The notes beneath the pieces are model-generated. The model did not search any database. It was not told where the DNA came from and saw only the letters and a program-made list of their open reading frames with translations. This document shows positions 45,182 through 56,829 of a DNA stretch of 64,000 nucleotides, piece by piece. Numbering within the stretch: the first letter of the stretch is position 1; each line of letters opens with the position of its first letter. Origin of the DNA: Paracyclopina nana (taxonomy: Eukaryota; Arthropoda; Copepoda; Cyclopoida; Cyclopettidae). The position numbers were made by a program, and so were the translations under genes. The DNA is taken from positions 6,894,501 through 6,958,500 of the forward strand of contig JAGUCH010000002.1 in assembly GCA_019096065.1 (NCBI GenBank). The letters are read 5' to 3'.

Positions 45182-46590
45182 TTCTGGATCCTCGCGTAAT
45201 TAACGGAGCAGTCAACTGACGGGTAACAACAATGACGCAATGCGCTAAACTTGTTGAAGAGTTACCAGATTGAAAAGTAGTGATGGGTTCAAACTTTGAC
45301 ACGGCGGCCTGAAAAAGACTTTGTAAAAGAAAAAAAAAATAGACAGTTTTGGCCGGTTTTTTTGGAGGGTGTTCGGAAAAGTGGTTGTTTTTTAAAATGG
45401 TCTGAAAAATTGTGGGTCCAAAAGTGGTCGTTTTGGGCGTTTTTACTTTTTACATTTAGATTTCAGTTAACAGATATACCTGCCAGCTAGTCAAGTGATC
45501 ATTCCGTTGAAGCAAAGCCAGTTCAGCACTATTTGAGCCATTCATCTCTACTAAGTCAACAGCTTTGCTGGGTAATTATGGGGGAGAAAAATAAGGCTTT
45601 TAAAATTGTGTTTCACAGCATATCTCGCTTGTTAGTAGTGCAGCTTGTGCTGAATGCCCCCAAAGACAATTTACTTTTTTTCGTTCACAAATTGGGTGAG
45701 TTTTGGTCTGAAAATTGTGGGTGCAAAAATGGTCGTTTTGGGCTAACAAGGTGGTCAAAAGCTCATAGTTCAAACCAACGTCAAAAACAGAGGTGGTCGG
45801 AAACGAACAAAGTGGTCGTTTTTTAAACTGACCAAAGTGGTCGTTTTTGAAACTGACCAAAGTGGTCGTTTTGAAACTGACCAAAGTGGTCGTTTTGAAA
45901 CTGACCAAAGTGGTCGTTTTGAAACTGACCGAAGTGGTCGGTTTTGAAACTGACCAAAACTAGCTAAAAATAGGCACTTTCAGTCTAAAAAGGACCAAAA
46001 TTCCTATTTAAAATTGCACATTTGCTCAGAGATGCGACATAAATAAAATAAATAAAAATTCCTAAATTTCCTAAATGTCATATTTTTTACAACAAACATT
46101 GCTTAAAAAGACTTTGTAGATAAAAAAAGGGCATTTTATGCGTAAATTGCGTGAGTTTCGGCCGTTTTTGTGTAGGTAGGTGGTCGGAAAAGTGGTCGGT
46201 TTTTGCCAAAATTGTGGTCGGAAGCCTAAATATCCGTTGACAATTCTAGACAAAAAGCTTGATTATTTTGCTAGAAGCAAGATGGCCAGAAGTTCGCTCG
46301 AGCCGGAATAATTCTGGCTCGACCCATCAAATTAAAAGTGGATAGTTCTCTCTCTAAAATCACCTAGCCAATCAGCCAAACGATTCTTTCCGCAATCTTT
46401 CAATTGCTCTTTGAAGCTTTTTCATGGATATTTAAAATTGATTTTTCTTGAAAAGCTCAAGTCGGTAGTTGGTTGTATAGAAAGTAAGATATCACAAGCC
46501 AGCATTCAGAGCAGTGAAAGCAGCTTGGTTGCGGCTACCTGAAAGCTACTTTCTCTCAAATTGTACCTGGATAATGAATCACTAAGCAAA
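45182..46590. promoter_or_regulatory. Repeat-rich shared upstream region of RCBTB and IFT80
   Basis: 1.4 kb between divergent start codons. It contains several copies of AAAGTGGTCGTTTTGGGC-like sequence (45420, 45726), an array of dyad 13-mers at 45830-45955, and another GGTCGGAAAAGTGGTCGG block near 46184. Open frames on the minus strand here are only readings of the array. Confidence 0.5.
45830..45957. repeat. Array of the dyad GACCAAAGTGGTC
   Basis: Perfect copies of the 5-3-5 palindrome GACCA-AAG-TGGTC at 45830, 45855, 45879 and 45903, a one-base variant at 45927 (GACCGAAGTGGTC) and a left half at 45952. A half-degenerate copy precedes at 45805. Period is 24-25 bases, with spacer GTTTTGAAACT. 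Confidence 0.9.
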
Positions 46591-49500
46591 ATGCGACTGA
46601 AAACTTCAACTCTCAAAGATCCAAAGCACACAGAATTGGTGTCTTGTGTGGCCTGGATCTCGCCTGATGATGTCTTGAGCGTTGGCGACGATGGTAAAGT
46701 GCTCAAGTGGAACTTGGTTAGCGCTGAGACTAGAGAATTGGCTGAGCTACCTTCCGATTTCCACCCAACTGATATTCATTGGTTTCCACGGGCAAGCATC
46801 GGATCATCAGCCGCTAATCAAGCCAAGGGACCCAAGAAGCCTCAGCCTAGTCTGGCTGGTGCTGCCAATGATATTTTCTTGGTCACCTCAGCAGAGGGAA
46901 AGCTTCAACTGATGAGTGGGAAAAATGGCAGGATTGAGAAAAGCGTGGATGCTCACAGAGGAGCTTGTCTCTGTGCGAGGTAACATATTTTAATATTTGC
47001 ATGGTCATTGAAATCTTTAACACCTTATCGTGTTCCCCCGAAAAGCTATTATTTTTCAGCTCTTTTTATTAGTGATGGAACGATTTTCAGCTTGGCTCGA
47101 AAGCTTACAACCCAGCTTGAGCTAAATAAGCAAAAAGCTTGGGATCGCTCAAACCAAATTTTGAAAAGCTTAAAAAAGCTTGAAACCCATAAATTACAAA
47201 ATTTAATCCACTTTAAAAATCAAAAGAAAAAAGGGCTGATTTTCAAATTAAAAAATGCCTAATGGAATGCACTACTTAAAATAAAGTTAAAGCTATTTCT
47301 ATGATTTTTTTGCGTTTTTTGAGAGTAAAACGTTCTCAAAACTCAACAAAACAGCCCAAATGTGGCCAGCGCAGCGGGCATAATAGTTCAACTTGATTAT
47401 ATTCAGTTGAGCAAGGGCATAAGGTAGCAGTACATCTGGCCATTTTTGTTCCACCATTTATTATATTGTGCTATATTTTATTTGGAATTCGGTAGAAAAT
47501 GAAGAAATAGAAAATGAACCAGTAGTTTGAGCTCTACAATAGGACCTTTCCATGTGCTCACTTTTGGTTTTGAGGTACAAAAAATGTACCACACAAAACT
47601 AAAGAACTCCATGCACAAAACCGTTTTTGCAAGACCGTTTTCAACACTTTTCATTGTTTACTTACGTTTTTGTTTACTTTTCGCGCACTGGCTGTCTCCT
47701 TTTTTTTGCTACTTGGCAAAGACCGATTTTTTGTACCATCAATAACCGTTTTTGAGATATATTTCTGGTACTAGCAAATGTTTTACCCAGAGACTTCTCT
47801 GGTTTTACCTGGGTTTTAAGATCTAAAGAAAAGGGTTTTAAGATCTAACAGTCACAAAAATAGAAAGCTTCAAGGAATTGCACGTATCATTAGTTTTCAA
47901 AACTACCTGTTAAGTGGCACTACACATTTTGAAGAAAAAATACATATATTTACGGAGTACTAAGTTAAAATATCAGGTTCCTACGATTCTTCGGTAAGTC
48001 CCTTTTAATTATGAAACTAGCTTTTCAGAGCTTAAAGATCTTGAAAAACAGTCAACTTGATTTAAAAAGCTAAGTATAAAGAGGTTATGTTTTTAAATGT
48101 AGATCTTAAAACCCAGATGGTTAGATCTTAACATCCAACTATTAGGCTTTAGTATCCAAACCTTTAGATCTTAATACCCAGAGCAAAAAAGTGTAGGTTT
48201 TAAAACCCTTTATGATTTTAGATCCTAAAACCTACCCCTATTTTAGGCCTTAATGACTTCTCCCATAGTCTTTCGCATGTGGAGCTGGTGGACGCAACCA
48301 TTTAAGATTAAGTTTGTTTATCATTATAAGTTACCAGATGATCTAAAATGAAAGGTGACCTCAAATGACAAATGTAAAAGAAACCATACCTGGACTCACC
48401 TAAAAAATTCCTGACACTATTTTTCAACTGATTTTTATCGTATATAGTAAATACCGCGCACAAACGCAACGCAACGCACACTACTAAATACCGCACACTA
48501 CTAAAAGTTCATTGATATTATATGTAGTATAATATTAAAAGTAGTTTAGCAGTATTTAGCAGTGTGCGTTGCGTTGCGTTTGTGTGCGGTATTTAGTATG
48601 TACCAATAATTATAGCTTTTCAGTCTTAAAAAGAATCAGTCATTATGCCATCATCAGTGGGAGCCTTCTTGTGCTTGCTCGACCCCAGCTGTCCTCAATG
48701 TGGAAATGCACATCTGGTTGGATTAAAACATAGATTTTGAGATCTGGATGAACTCAACACACTCGTTTAAATTTAATTTGAAACAAGCTCCTCTTTTCAT
48801 TTACGAGAAATGTTCAAAAAAGTTGAAAAACCTATGATAAGAGACGGTCCCCGCTTATGAATGAAAATGAGTTGGCCCGACGCCCATGATTTTTTCGTCA
48901 TAGACAAACAAATCAAGGTTACGCACGCAAAAAGTTTTTTCACTCAACATATGAAAAATTTCCGTGCTTGTTCAAAAAATAAAACTGAAAAACGGTTTTT
49001 GACGGTACAGAAAAATTGGTCTTTGGCAAGTAGCAAAAGAAGTAAACAAATAAGTAAACACCCAGTACGTAAAAAGTAAACAAAAACGTAAATAAACAAT
49101 GAAAACGGTCTTGCAAAAACGGTTTTGCGTGGTACATTTTTTTGTACCTCAAACCCAAAAGTGAGCACATGGAAAGGACCTAACAATGCCACGGTTCTCA
49201 ATCTTATTTTATGTCCAAAAAAGTGCTCGGCTTGCGAAATGCTTAAATCTATATATAACGCCTATAAAAGCCTTAGATCACTTCTTTGCATCAATTAAGT
49301 TAATTTATAGGTGGAGTCATGATGGAGCTGGAATTGTAACAGGGGGTGAAGATGGTGCCGTGAAGATTTGGTCTCGCTCTGGAATGCTCCGTTCCACTCT
49401 GGCACAAAATGCAGCCCCAGTCTATGCTGTGGCTTGGTCACCAGACACGCAATCTGTACTCTATTCTAATAGCAACATATTAACTATCAAGGCTCTGGCA

Positions 49501-51452
49501 CCTAATTCGAAGCCGCTGCAATGGAGAGCTCATGATGCATTGATCCTATGCGTAGACTGGTCACCTTCCAATGGCAAGATCATTTCTGGTAACGAAATTG
49601 TGCCTGATTGATGCAGTCTTCATCCAATTGTTTTAATGATTAGGAAGTGAAGACTGCCGGTATAGAGTTTGGGACTGTTTTGGGCGTCAGCTTTTCAGCT
49701 CTGGACAGCACGATTACCCGGTAACATCAATTTCCTGGTCCCCTGATGGTCAGCTATTTGGGGTGGGCTCTTATAATACGCTGCGGCTATGTGACAAGAT
49801 TGGCTGGTCGTACTCTTTGGACAAGCCAGCCACGGGCAGCATTTATAAAATTGCTTGGTCTTCAGATGGCACTCAGGTGGCGGGAGCATGTGGCAATGGG
49901 CATGTCATCTTTGCTCATGTCATAGAGAAAAGGCTAGAATGGAAGGAATTTGAGGCTGTAGTGACTGGCAGAAAGACCATTTCACTGAGGTAATAATCCT
50001 TGTTCGACCCGAACGAAACATGCTTGCGATTCTAGTATACATCATGTAGGAATGTCACCAATGATGCTTGGGAAAAATTGGAATTTAGGGACAGGATCAT
50101 TAACGGGTCATTGTCAAATGGCCATTTGGTTGTTGCTACCACTTCGCAGTGCTACGTGTACACGACAAAGAACTGGAACACTCCTACCATATTCGACCTC
50201 AGGGATGGATCAGTCAGCCTCATTGTGCAGGCCGAGAAGCAATTCCTTCTAGTGGAGGCTTCTGGCGTCCATCTGTACTCATACGAAGGCCGCCTTTTGT
50301 GCAGCCCAAAGTGGCCTGGCATGAGGCCCGATACTTTGACATCTACGACTGTCAGTCTTTGCCCTGACACCATAGCTATCAGGGATAGCAACGACGAAAG
50401 AGCTGTTCATTTGTTCGATGCATCCTCAGGAAAGCCACTGAATGATGGCAAGCCGTTTCAGCACAGACTGGAAGTAGCTGAAATCGCCATGGACCAAGTT
50501 GGCCAACAAAACCAAAGAAAACTTGCGTTCGTGGACAAGAATAGGGACTTGTTCCTCACCTCCGTCAGCTTTCGAGGCAATAACACCAAGTCCATGCAGC
50601 AGGCACCTGGAAAGTTGGGGTCCATGGTGCTCTCAATGAGGTGGAACACGGAATCAAATATGCTGGCGACTTTGCAAGACACAAGATTGACCGTCTATTT
50701 GTACCCCTCTGTAATTTATGTGGATAAGGGTCTGTTAGCTAGAACCATGATTGAGAGGGATGCTAGTGAGTTTGGAAAGCAACCCAGTCTGGTGAGCTTT
50801 GTTGGGAATCATTTGTCGATTCGTAGAGCTGATGGCTCTCTAGTTGCAACCGCAACTTCACCTTATCCTGCTGTGGTGTATCAAAACGCAATGGTCAATA
50901 GGTAAAAACAAGAATTTTAAAGTAACCTTATGCGTAAAAGAATTTTCTTCAAGGTGGTCCGAGGCTACAAGATTGTGCAGGTTCGTCAAGGACGACTCTC
51001 TATGGGCGATGTTAGCCGCGTTGGCTACGCATGCAAGGCAACTGGAAACTGCTGAAGTTGCCTACTCGGCGATACACGAGCCTGATAAAGTACATTACAT
51101 TCAGTACATCAAAGAACTGCCAAGTAAGGAGGCAAAAAATGCGGAAATGGCAGTCCTGACTGGGAACTACCAAGATGCGGAAAATATTTTGCTCCAAGCA
51201 GGACTCACATTCAGAGCTATTTTACTCAACATATATCTGCACCAGTGGGAGAAAGCTCTGGACTTGGCAATCAAGCATAAGACTCACGTGGATACAGTTT
51301 TGGCTTACAGACTGAAGCACCTCAACCGTTCAGAGAAAGAGGAGAACATCGCTAAGTACATCCAATACAACAAGGAAGTAGAAATCGATTGGGAAAAAAT
51401 TGCATCGAAAATCGAGGCAGAATTTCAAAGGGAAGCAGAAAGGAGAACTTAG
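46591..51452 (+). CDS. IFT80: Intraflagellar transport protein 80
   Basis: A WD40-repeat subunit of the IFT-B complex in cilia. Exons 46591-46979, 49311-49588, 49644-49989, 50050-50901 and 50954-51452 keep phase and give 787 residues (human 777). Start [20 protein letters not shown] is conserved. Beta-propeller blocks include [46 protein letters not shown] and [14 protein letters not shown]. After the second propeller the helical part has [38 protein letters not shown] and [16 protein letters not shown]. Intron 1 is 2331 bases and is packed with mobile DNA; the other introns are 52-60 bases. AATAAA at 51517-51522. A ciliary role is conserved across animals. Confidence 0.96.
47071..47320. mobile_element. 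Truncated AGTGATGGAACGAG-family copy in IFT80 intron 1
   Basis: Begins AGTGATGGAACGATTTTCAG and then follows the reverse complement of the right half of the 10798-11287 element (AAAGCTTGGGATCGCTC, GAAAAAAGGGCTGATTTTC). Only one terminal repeat is present, so it is one-ended. Confidence 0.75.
47541..49182. mobile_element. 1.64-kb foldback element in IFT80 intron 1
   Basis: The left end AGGACCTTTCCATGTGCTCA and the right end, whose reverse complement starts AGGTCCTTTCCATGTGCTCA, stay complementary for about 200 bases (CAAAACCGTTTTTGCAAGAC, TTTGCTACTTGGCAAAGACC on the left). The interior holds AGATCTTAAAACCC repeats in both orientations (47812-48260) and a separate hairpin. No transposase frame exists. 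The terminal words resemble the GGGCCTTTCCATGTGG elements at 14.6-16.4 kb. Confidence 0.8.
48441..48600. repeat. Hairpin nested inside the foldback element
   Basis: The left arm AAATACCGCGCACAAACGC with GCAACGCACACTACTAAATACC pairs with a near-perfect reverse complement ending GTGTGCGGTATTTAGTATG. Total 160 bases with an AT-rich loop. The arms contain the short tandem CGCAACGCAACGCA. Confidence 0.8.
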
Positions 51453-51527
51453 AGCCGAAGATTTTTTTTGCGGAATGTAGCTTTAACATTGCGGTCAGAG
51501 AGTAATTTTTAACTACAATAAATTGAT

Positions 51528-53078
51528 TTAAAGAAAATTATTACCATTGAAATGCACTTGACCAAAGAAGCCTCGAAGATTCAACAAATGCTGCTGCTCA
51601 TTGGGATGCGGGGGCCAAAACTGAGGATCTCCATACATCATGGGATTGATGGGCATCATTCCGTTTGGAATGTTGTTCATCCAAGGACCCCAAATTTGCG
51701 GGCGTTGCATCATCATTGGATTGTTGAAAGACATAGGAGCAAAGCCCATTCCAGGCATTGCTGGACCCATAGCAGTCATGGGTGGCGCCATTGAGGGAAT
51801 GGGAGGTCTGACATCCGTCAAACGACGGTAAGGTTGCTGTCGGTTATTATATCGACGATCCCTATTTTGTCGACGATCTACCAGCTGTGAATTCGGCTCC
51901 CGAACGTGATTTTGGTAGCTACCAGCTTCTAGATCCTCGTAGAATACTTGACTATTATTCCTGTTCACGTTTAGGTCAGGAGTTGTCTGCATTTGGGGCT
52001 GATGGCTCTCAGGTAGCATTATCAGTGGGCCCTCGTTGATATTTGGTGCAGTTAAAGCCTCAACGGGAGGAAGCCTTTTCAATCCTTTTTGATCAGGTTT
52101 TACCATTTCACTGGAAAGTCGCTCTAATTCAGCGATTTTGTTGGCGATATCTCTGTCATTTGTCAAAGTTCCCTTTGCCACATCAGCCATGAAGATCACT
52201 CTCTCCAAAGCCAAATCCCCCTTATTTCTTCCTGGCAGTGGTTTCCCTTCGGAAAGGGCAATGTGAGTCAAAATCATGTTGGTCACATATCGGTTGGCTT
52301 CAGGGGTCCAATGTATACCATCACGGTTACGGCGAAAGGTTTGTAGCAAAAAGTAGTAGTGCAGGTCGATAACGTCAAATCCAGCCTCAGCCACCTTATG
52401 AGCTGCAAAAAAGTTAGCCTCCACCACATTGAAACGAGTGGTCTTCTTTTGAAACTCGAGACCCTTCTGCTCCATTGCTCCCGAATTCAGCTCTTTACTT
52501 CCCGGTTGAGCTGTCAACCAGATGAACATGCCTTGATCCGATAAGACTGATTTGACGCAAGCCAACAATTTACCCAGATTTTCTTTGTACGCTCGTATGC
52601 CAAACGGACCCCACCTGTTGACGTCCCATAGAACCGAGTTCATAATGATCAGATCCAGCTTTGAATCGTAATCTTCCTCGTAATTATTGAGAAATTTCTC
52701 AAGCTCAGGGCTCCACACCCTGGTGACAAAACGAAAGCTGAGTGTTATGTCTTTCTTAACGTGGTTGTAAAATCGAGGCTCGATATAGGTCCTGCCTGGG
52801 TGAAGGAATGAATGCTCCCCACGCTCGTCTCTGTTGTGTTCAGAAAAGATTTTCTTCACTCGTCTCGATATGGCAACTCGCTGGCATCTTTTTGAGTTGA
52901 AATCAGGACAGGATTTTTCGAGTTTCTCACCAAGGACTTCTTTTGGAATAATACTGGAGTCATTGATGAGCCACAAGAGATCCTTGTAAATGCCGCGCAT
53001 GTTGGACCCGCCGATGACAGCGATATTCTTGTGAGCCAGCACATCGCGTGCTTCTTTTGACACGAAAATATCACCCAT
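51528..53078 (-). CDS. PC-esterase domain protein (PCED1/FAM113-like)
   Basis: Single exon, 516 residues. The first 275 residues form an SGNH-like PC-esterase fold: the GDS-type block is VIGGSNMRGIYKDL with the candidate serine, then LIIMNSVLWDVNRWG, WLTAQPG and the catalytic-type DGIHWTPEANRY (Asp and His). These blocks place it with animal PCED1A/PCED1B, predicted acyl-esterases of unknown substrate. The second half is low-complexity: basic/glutamine stretches, then methionine- and proline-rich (PPIPSMAPPMTAMGPAMPG). No signal peptide, so probably intracellular. The stop is 6 bases from the IFT80 polyadenylation signal. Head-to-head with AGXT2. Confidence 0.82.
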   Translation of the reverse strand: MGDIFVSKEARDVLAHKNIAVIGGSNMRGIYKDLLWLINDSSIIPKEVLGEKLEKSCPDFNSKRCQRVAISRRVKKIFSEHNRDERGEHSFLHPGRTYIEPRFYNHVKKDITLSFRFVTRVWSPELEKFLNNYEEDYDSKLDLIIMNSVLWDVNRWGPFGIRAYKENLGKLLACVKSVLSDQGMFIWLTAQPGSKELNSGAMEQKGLEFQKKTTRFNVVEANFFAAHKVAEAGFDVIDLHYYFLLQTFRRNRDGIHWTPEANRYVTNMILTHIALSEGKPLPGRNKGDLALERVIFMADVAKGTLTNDRDIANKIAELERLSSEMVKPDQKGLKRLPPVEALTAPNINEGPLIMLPESHQPQMQTTPDLNVNRNNSQVFYEDLEAGSYQNHVREPNSQLVDRRQNRDRRYNNRQQPYRRLTDVRPPIPSMAPPMTAMGPAMPGMGFAPMSFNNPMMMQRPQIWGPWMNNIPNGMMPINPMMYGDPQFWPPHPNEQQHLLNLRGFFGQVHFNGNNFL

Positions 53079-53440
53079 TGCAATTTCACGTCATATTACA
53101 TTTTTAATCGAGATTAGAATTCAGGTTCAGCTGATGTTATTCTTTGGTGGTTTTGCGGAAAAACTCGATCAGTCTCACGCAACCTCTTTTAAGAATGCTG
53201 GATGCTCCCTTACGAGCGCATATCTTTTTTGAAATGTGGTGGTAGCTCATTTAAAAAAAGTATAAAGTAACTAATTGGTTGCATTGGGTATTCATGTAAG
53301 ATTACTTATGCTATGTTTGTATATTGAAAAAGAAATGTTTAAAGGCAACAATTACGCTTCTTCGCTCAAAAGACTACAAAGTCCATGAATTTGGAAACCT
53401 GTTCCGTTTTCTGGCCAACTCTACACATAACTTTATCAAG
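53079..53440. promoter_or_regulatory. Shared upstream region of PCED1-like and AGXT2
   Basis: 362 bases between divergent start codons. Nothing specific recognised. Confidence 0.35.
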
Positions 53441-55188
53441 ATGAGGGTAAGTCACGCACTTAATTTTCAAGGAGTTGCAATATTGTCCTCATATTTTGAA
53501 AGTTTGGAGCAAGACTGCTGCAAAGGCCTCTGACAAGCCCAGCCTTACCAGCGTGCAAATCGACTCCTCCAAAAAAGGAATTTCCCTCATACGAGTCGAT
53601 CATAAAAACTAGGAAAGAAAAGCTGAACCCTGGGCTCCTGACTTTCTATAAGCAGCCATTGTACATAACTCAGGGGCACATGCAGTGGCTCTGGGATGAC
53701 CAAGGCCACAGGTACCTTGATCTTTTTGGCGGAATCGTCACTGTCAGTGTGGGCCATTGCCATCCCAAGGTAGCTGAAGGTCATATAAAGAAAAGAGCTG
53801 TAAATAAAAGAAATAAGGTAACTGCTTTTTCCTCGTCTCAAGGTAAATGCAGCTTTGAAGGCTCAAGTGGATACATTGTGGCACACAACCAGCATTTATA
53901 TGCAACCCAAGATTCACGAGTATGCAGAGAGGCTGCTTGCGACTCTGCCTGAGCCGTTGAAATGCGTCTATTTTGTCAATAGCGGATCTGAGGCAAATGA
54001 CATGGCAATCATGATGGCCAGAGAGTTTACTGGCAACTTCGACATCCTCTCTTTTCGAAACGCTTATCATGGTAGTCAACATAGTATTAAAGCCTATAAT
54101 CAAAAAATCCATTAAACCCTTCATAGGAGCAAGCCCTTCAACAAATGCTTTGACTGCTCACTCCGACTGGAAACTAAGCGTGCCCAATTCATTTGGTGTT
54201 CATCATGTCATGAACCCTGATCCTTATCAGGGTCTTTTTGGGGGCTCCAATTGCAGGGACTCTCCCGTCCAACCTTTGAGGCGTTGTAATTGCCATGAAG
54301 CGAATTGCGAAGCTGAGAAAAACTACTTGGGTCAACTTGACGAACTGTTCAAATACACTCTTCCTAAGGGTGGAAAAGTAGCTGCATTCTTTGCTGAATC
54401 AATCCAAGTAAAGTATCATTTTCTGACGTATATAGCCCTTATTTTGATTGGTATACATGATTTATATTTAGGGCGTGGGAGGATCTGTGCAATATCCCAA
54501 GGGCTACCTTAAGAAAGCTTTCGAAAAGGTTCGAGCCCACGGAGGACTTTGCATTTCTGATGAGGTGCAGACTGGGTTTGGCCGGACCGGTGATCATTTT
54601 TGGGGCTTCCAAGGGCATGATGTGATGCCCGACATCGTCACCATGGCAAAAGGAATTGGCAATGGTTTTCCTCTTGCTGCAGTAGTTACTACTAAAGAAA
54701 TTGGTGCGACGATGGCAAGAGCTCTACATTTTAACACCTTTGGGGGAAACCCTTTGGCTTCAGCGGTTGGCATTGCAGTCCTGGATGCCATTGAGGAAGA
54801 TGGCTGCCAAGAAATATCTTCGAGAGTGGGAACGCACTTGCTGAAAGGATTTGGAGAACTGCGAAAGGACTTTGAGGTACAATATCTAAAAGCTAAAAGC
54901 TTTGAAAAAGAAAAAAAAATTATAACACCTCAGATTGTTGGAGATGTGCGAGGAAAAGGACTCATGCTTGGCATAGAGATGGTGGAAGATAAATCATCCA
55001 GAACCCCATTGGCTATGGAAAAAGTCAACCAAATTTGGGAGGATTGCCGAGAGATGAGAGTTCTGCTAGGCAAAGGTGGCTTAAACAAAAACGTTTTTAG
55101 GATCAAGCCCCCTATGTGCATCACGTTGGAAGACGCCGATTTTGCGCTAGATGTCTTCAGACAAGCTCTGATAAAAGCAACTGCTTAA
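53441..55188 (+). CDS. AGXT2: Mitochondrial alanine-glyoxylate aminotransferase 2
   Basis: PLP-dependent class III aminotransferase that moves amino groups from alanine, dimethylarginine or beta-aminoisobutyrate to glyoxylate or pyruvate. Six exons keep phase: 53441-53446, 53503-53769, 53843-54071, 54127-54407, 54472-54876 and 54934-55188, giving 480 residues. The first coding exon is just ATGAGG; joined to exon 2 it yields a good mitochondrial presequence ([20 protein letters not shown]). Landmarks: [67 protein letters not shown] and the PLP lysine in [18 protein letters not shown] at 55213-55218 falls inside the last coding exon of the opposing HPGD-like gene. Confidence 0.93.
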
Positions 55189-56829
55189 AAGAAGTATATT
55201 AAAATGAAAGCAAATAAAAATTGACAAGTCACAGCAACAAGTAAGAAGCAGAAAAGCACTTCGGAGAGTCCAAAAGCTTTGACTCTAAGAGGAGAGCAAA
55301 CGAATTGACCAAATGCAATCATGACAGCCATCAGTGGAAAATTGACGTTTGGAAAATCGAGAAGGGGGCAGTCAGGAAAGACGACATAGCAAGCCCCAGC
55401 TTTGTCAATTTCCAAAGCCTCCATAAAACTATCCCCAACCTAACAATAAAAATTATGCTAATTCTTGCGCAAGCTTTCATTGTTAAGATCTTACCTCGGA
55501 AACTTGAAGCACCCTTTTCTTCATTCTGGTTTCAAGTTGCTTGATATCAACTGTCGACGAGACTAAATCAGTGTTGGCAAACCAGGGACAAATTGCAATC
55601 GCTTTAATGCCATCCCTCTTCAAAGGACCATTGCGGCCGCGTTGAGAAAAACTTCTGGTGAGAGCAGCCACCCCACTTTTTGCAACCGTGTATCCAGCTT
55701 CCTCAATATTTCTCATTCCCTCAAGAAAACTTGCCATCGATCCAATATTGACTATTCTTCCTCCAATTTTTCCCTAAAAGTACAAAAAAATCTACTGAAA
55801 TATATGTATACGTATACAGCTAAAATGAACCACAGTGCAACTATAAATAACTGACTAAAATTGTGCTTAGATGAACAATATGAAATAAAATTGGGCTTAA
55901 TTGTCAATAATTTTTATAAATTCTTTAAGATTACACTTAAGGAACGATATTGTAATGTATTGGAAATTATTCTGAAATAGGTATACAAAATTGTACTTAA
56001 ACATGAATCAGTAAATGTACAAAATTCTTGCTACATGTACTTATGTCGCATAAATACAACATAAATGTACTAAATGTTTTAGAATTATGCTCTAAAAGTA
56101 AGATAATATACTTTTAAATATATACTTGACGTATTTAAGCGGACTAAAATGTTATAGAATTACGCTTTAAAAAAAATGTAACAAAAAACTAAAATGCTCT
56201 AGAAAATTAACTAAAGTGCACTAGAATTTACTAGACTGAAATGTAGTACCAAAATGAACTTATAGTATTTTGTGCTGTAGTGATACTGCACAACGCAGAA
56301 ACACACCGACCGATCATCTGAAATCTTCTGATGCTTACTAATATTTATTTTTTGATTGGCATTGGGCTGACATGAACATCTTACTTTTGCAGTTGACATC
56401 CTTTCTATTGCCATGAAGGTTCCTAGGCACACGCCAGTGAGCATGATTGCATTGCAAGTACTCCATCCAAAGCTTGGATTGACACCAGCATTGTTGACAA
56501 GTAGGGTCACTTGGTGTTCAAAATAATTTTCAGCGTGATCCCAAAGTCTCTCCCAATCTTCAGACTTGGTGACATCGCAACTAATACGGATTCTTTAAAA
56601 TATATGCTTAAACACAAACGAATGGCTGACCTTACCCTCGGAAAGTGACACTGCCCGTCCCATAAATCTCTTTCAGTTCACTCACAACTGTTGCACCCAT
56701 TTCTTCGTTTTTATCGGAGATGCAAACTTTACCTCCTTCCTTTAAGAGCCTGATGGCAAACTCTTTACCGAATCCTTGAGCAGAACCAGTGATGATGGCA
56801 ACATGCTCTTTGATCTTAAACGTGGCCAT
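55185..56829 (-). CDS. HPGD-like short-chain dehydrogenase with a C-terminal membrane tail
   Basis: NAD-dependent short-chain dehydrogenase closest by eye to 15-hydroxyprostaglandin dehydrogenase. Exons 56829-56636, 56592-56385, 55773-55495 and 55439-55185 keep phase: 311 residues (human HPGD 266). Cofactor motif [11 protein letters not shown], then [23 protein letters not shown], the serine in VNIGSMASF and the catalytic [16 protein letters not shown] follows. The last exon adds about 85 residues with two hydrophobic segments ([11 protein letters not shown] and a longer [20 protein letters not shown]), not found in vertebrate HPGD. The substrate is unknown. Intron 3 (611 bases) is AT-rich with degenerate CTAAAATG-like words. 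Its stop codon overlaps that of AGXT2. Confidence 0.82.

Noticed and set aside
45600-45908. Minus-strand frame with SFKTTTLV repeats
   Set aside because: It is simply a translation of the GACCAAAGTGGTC array.
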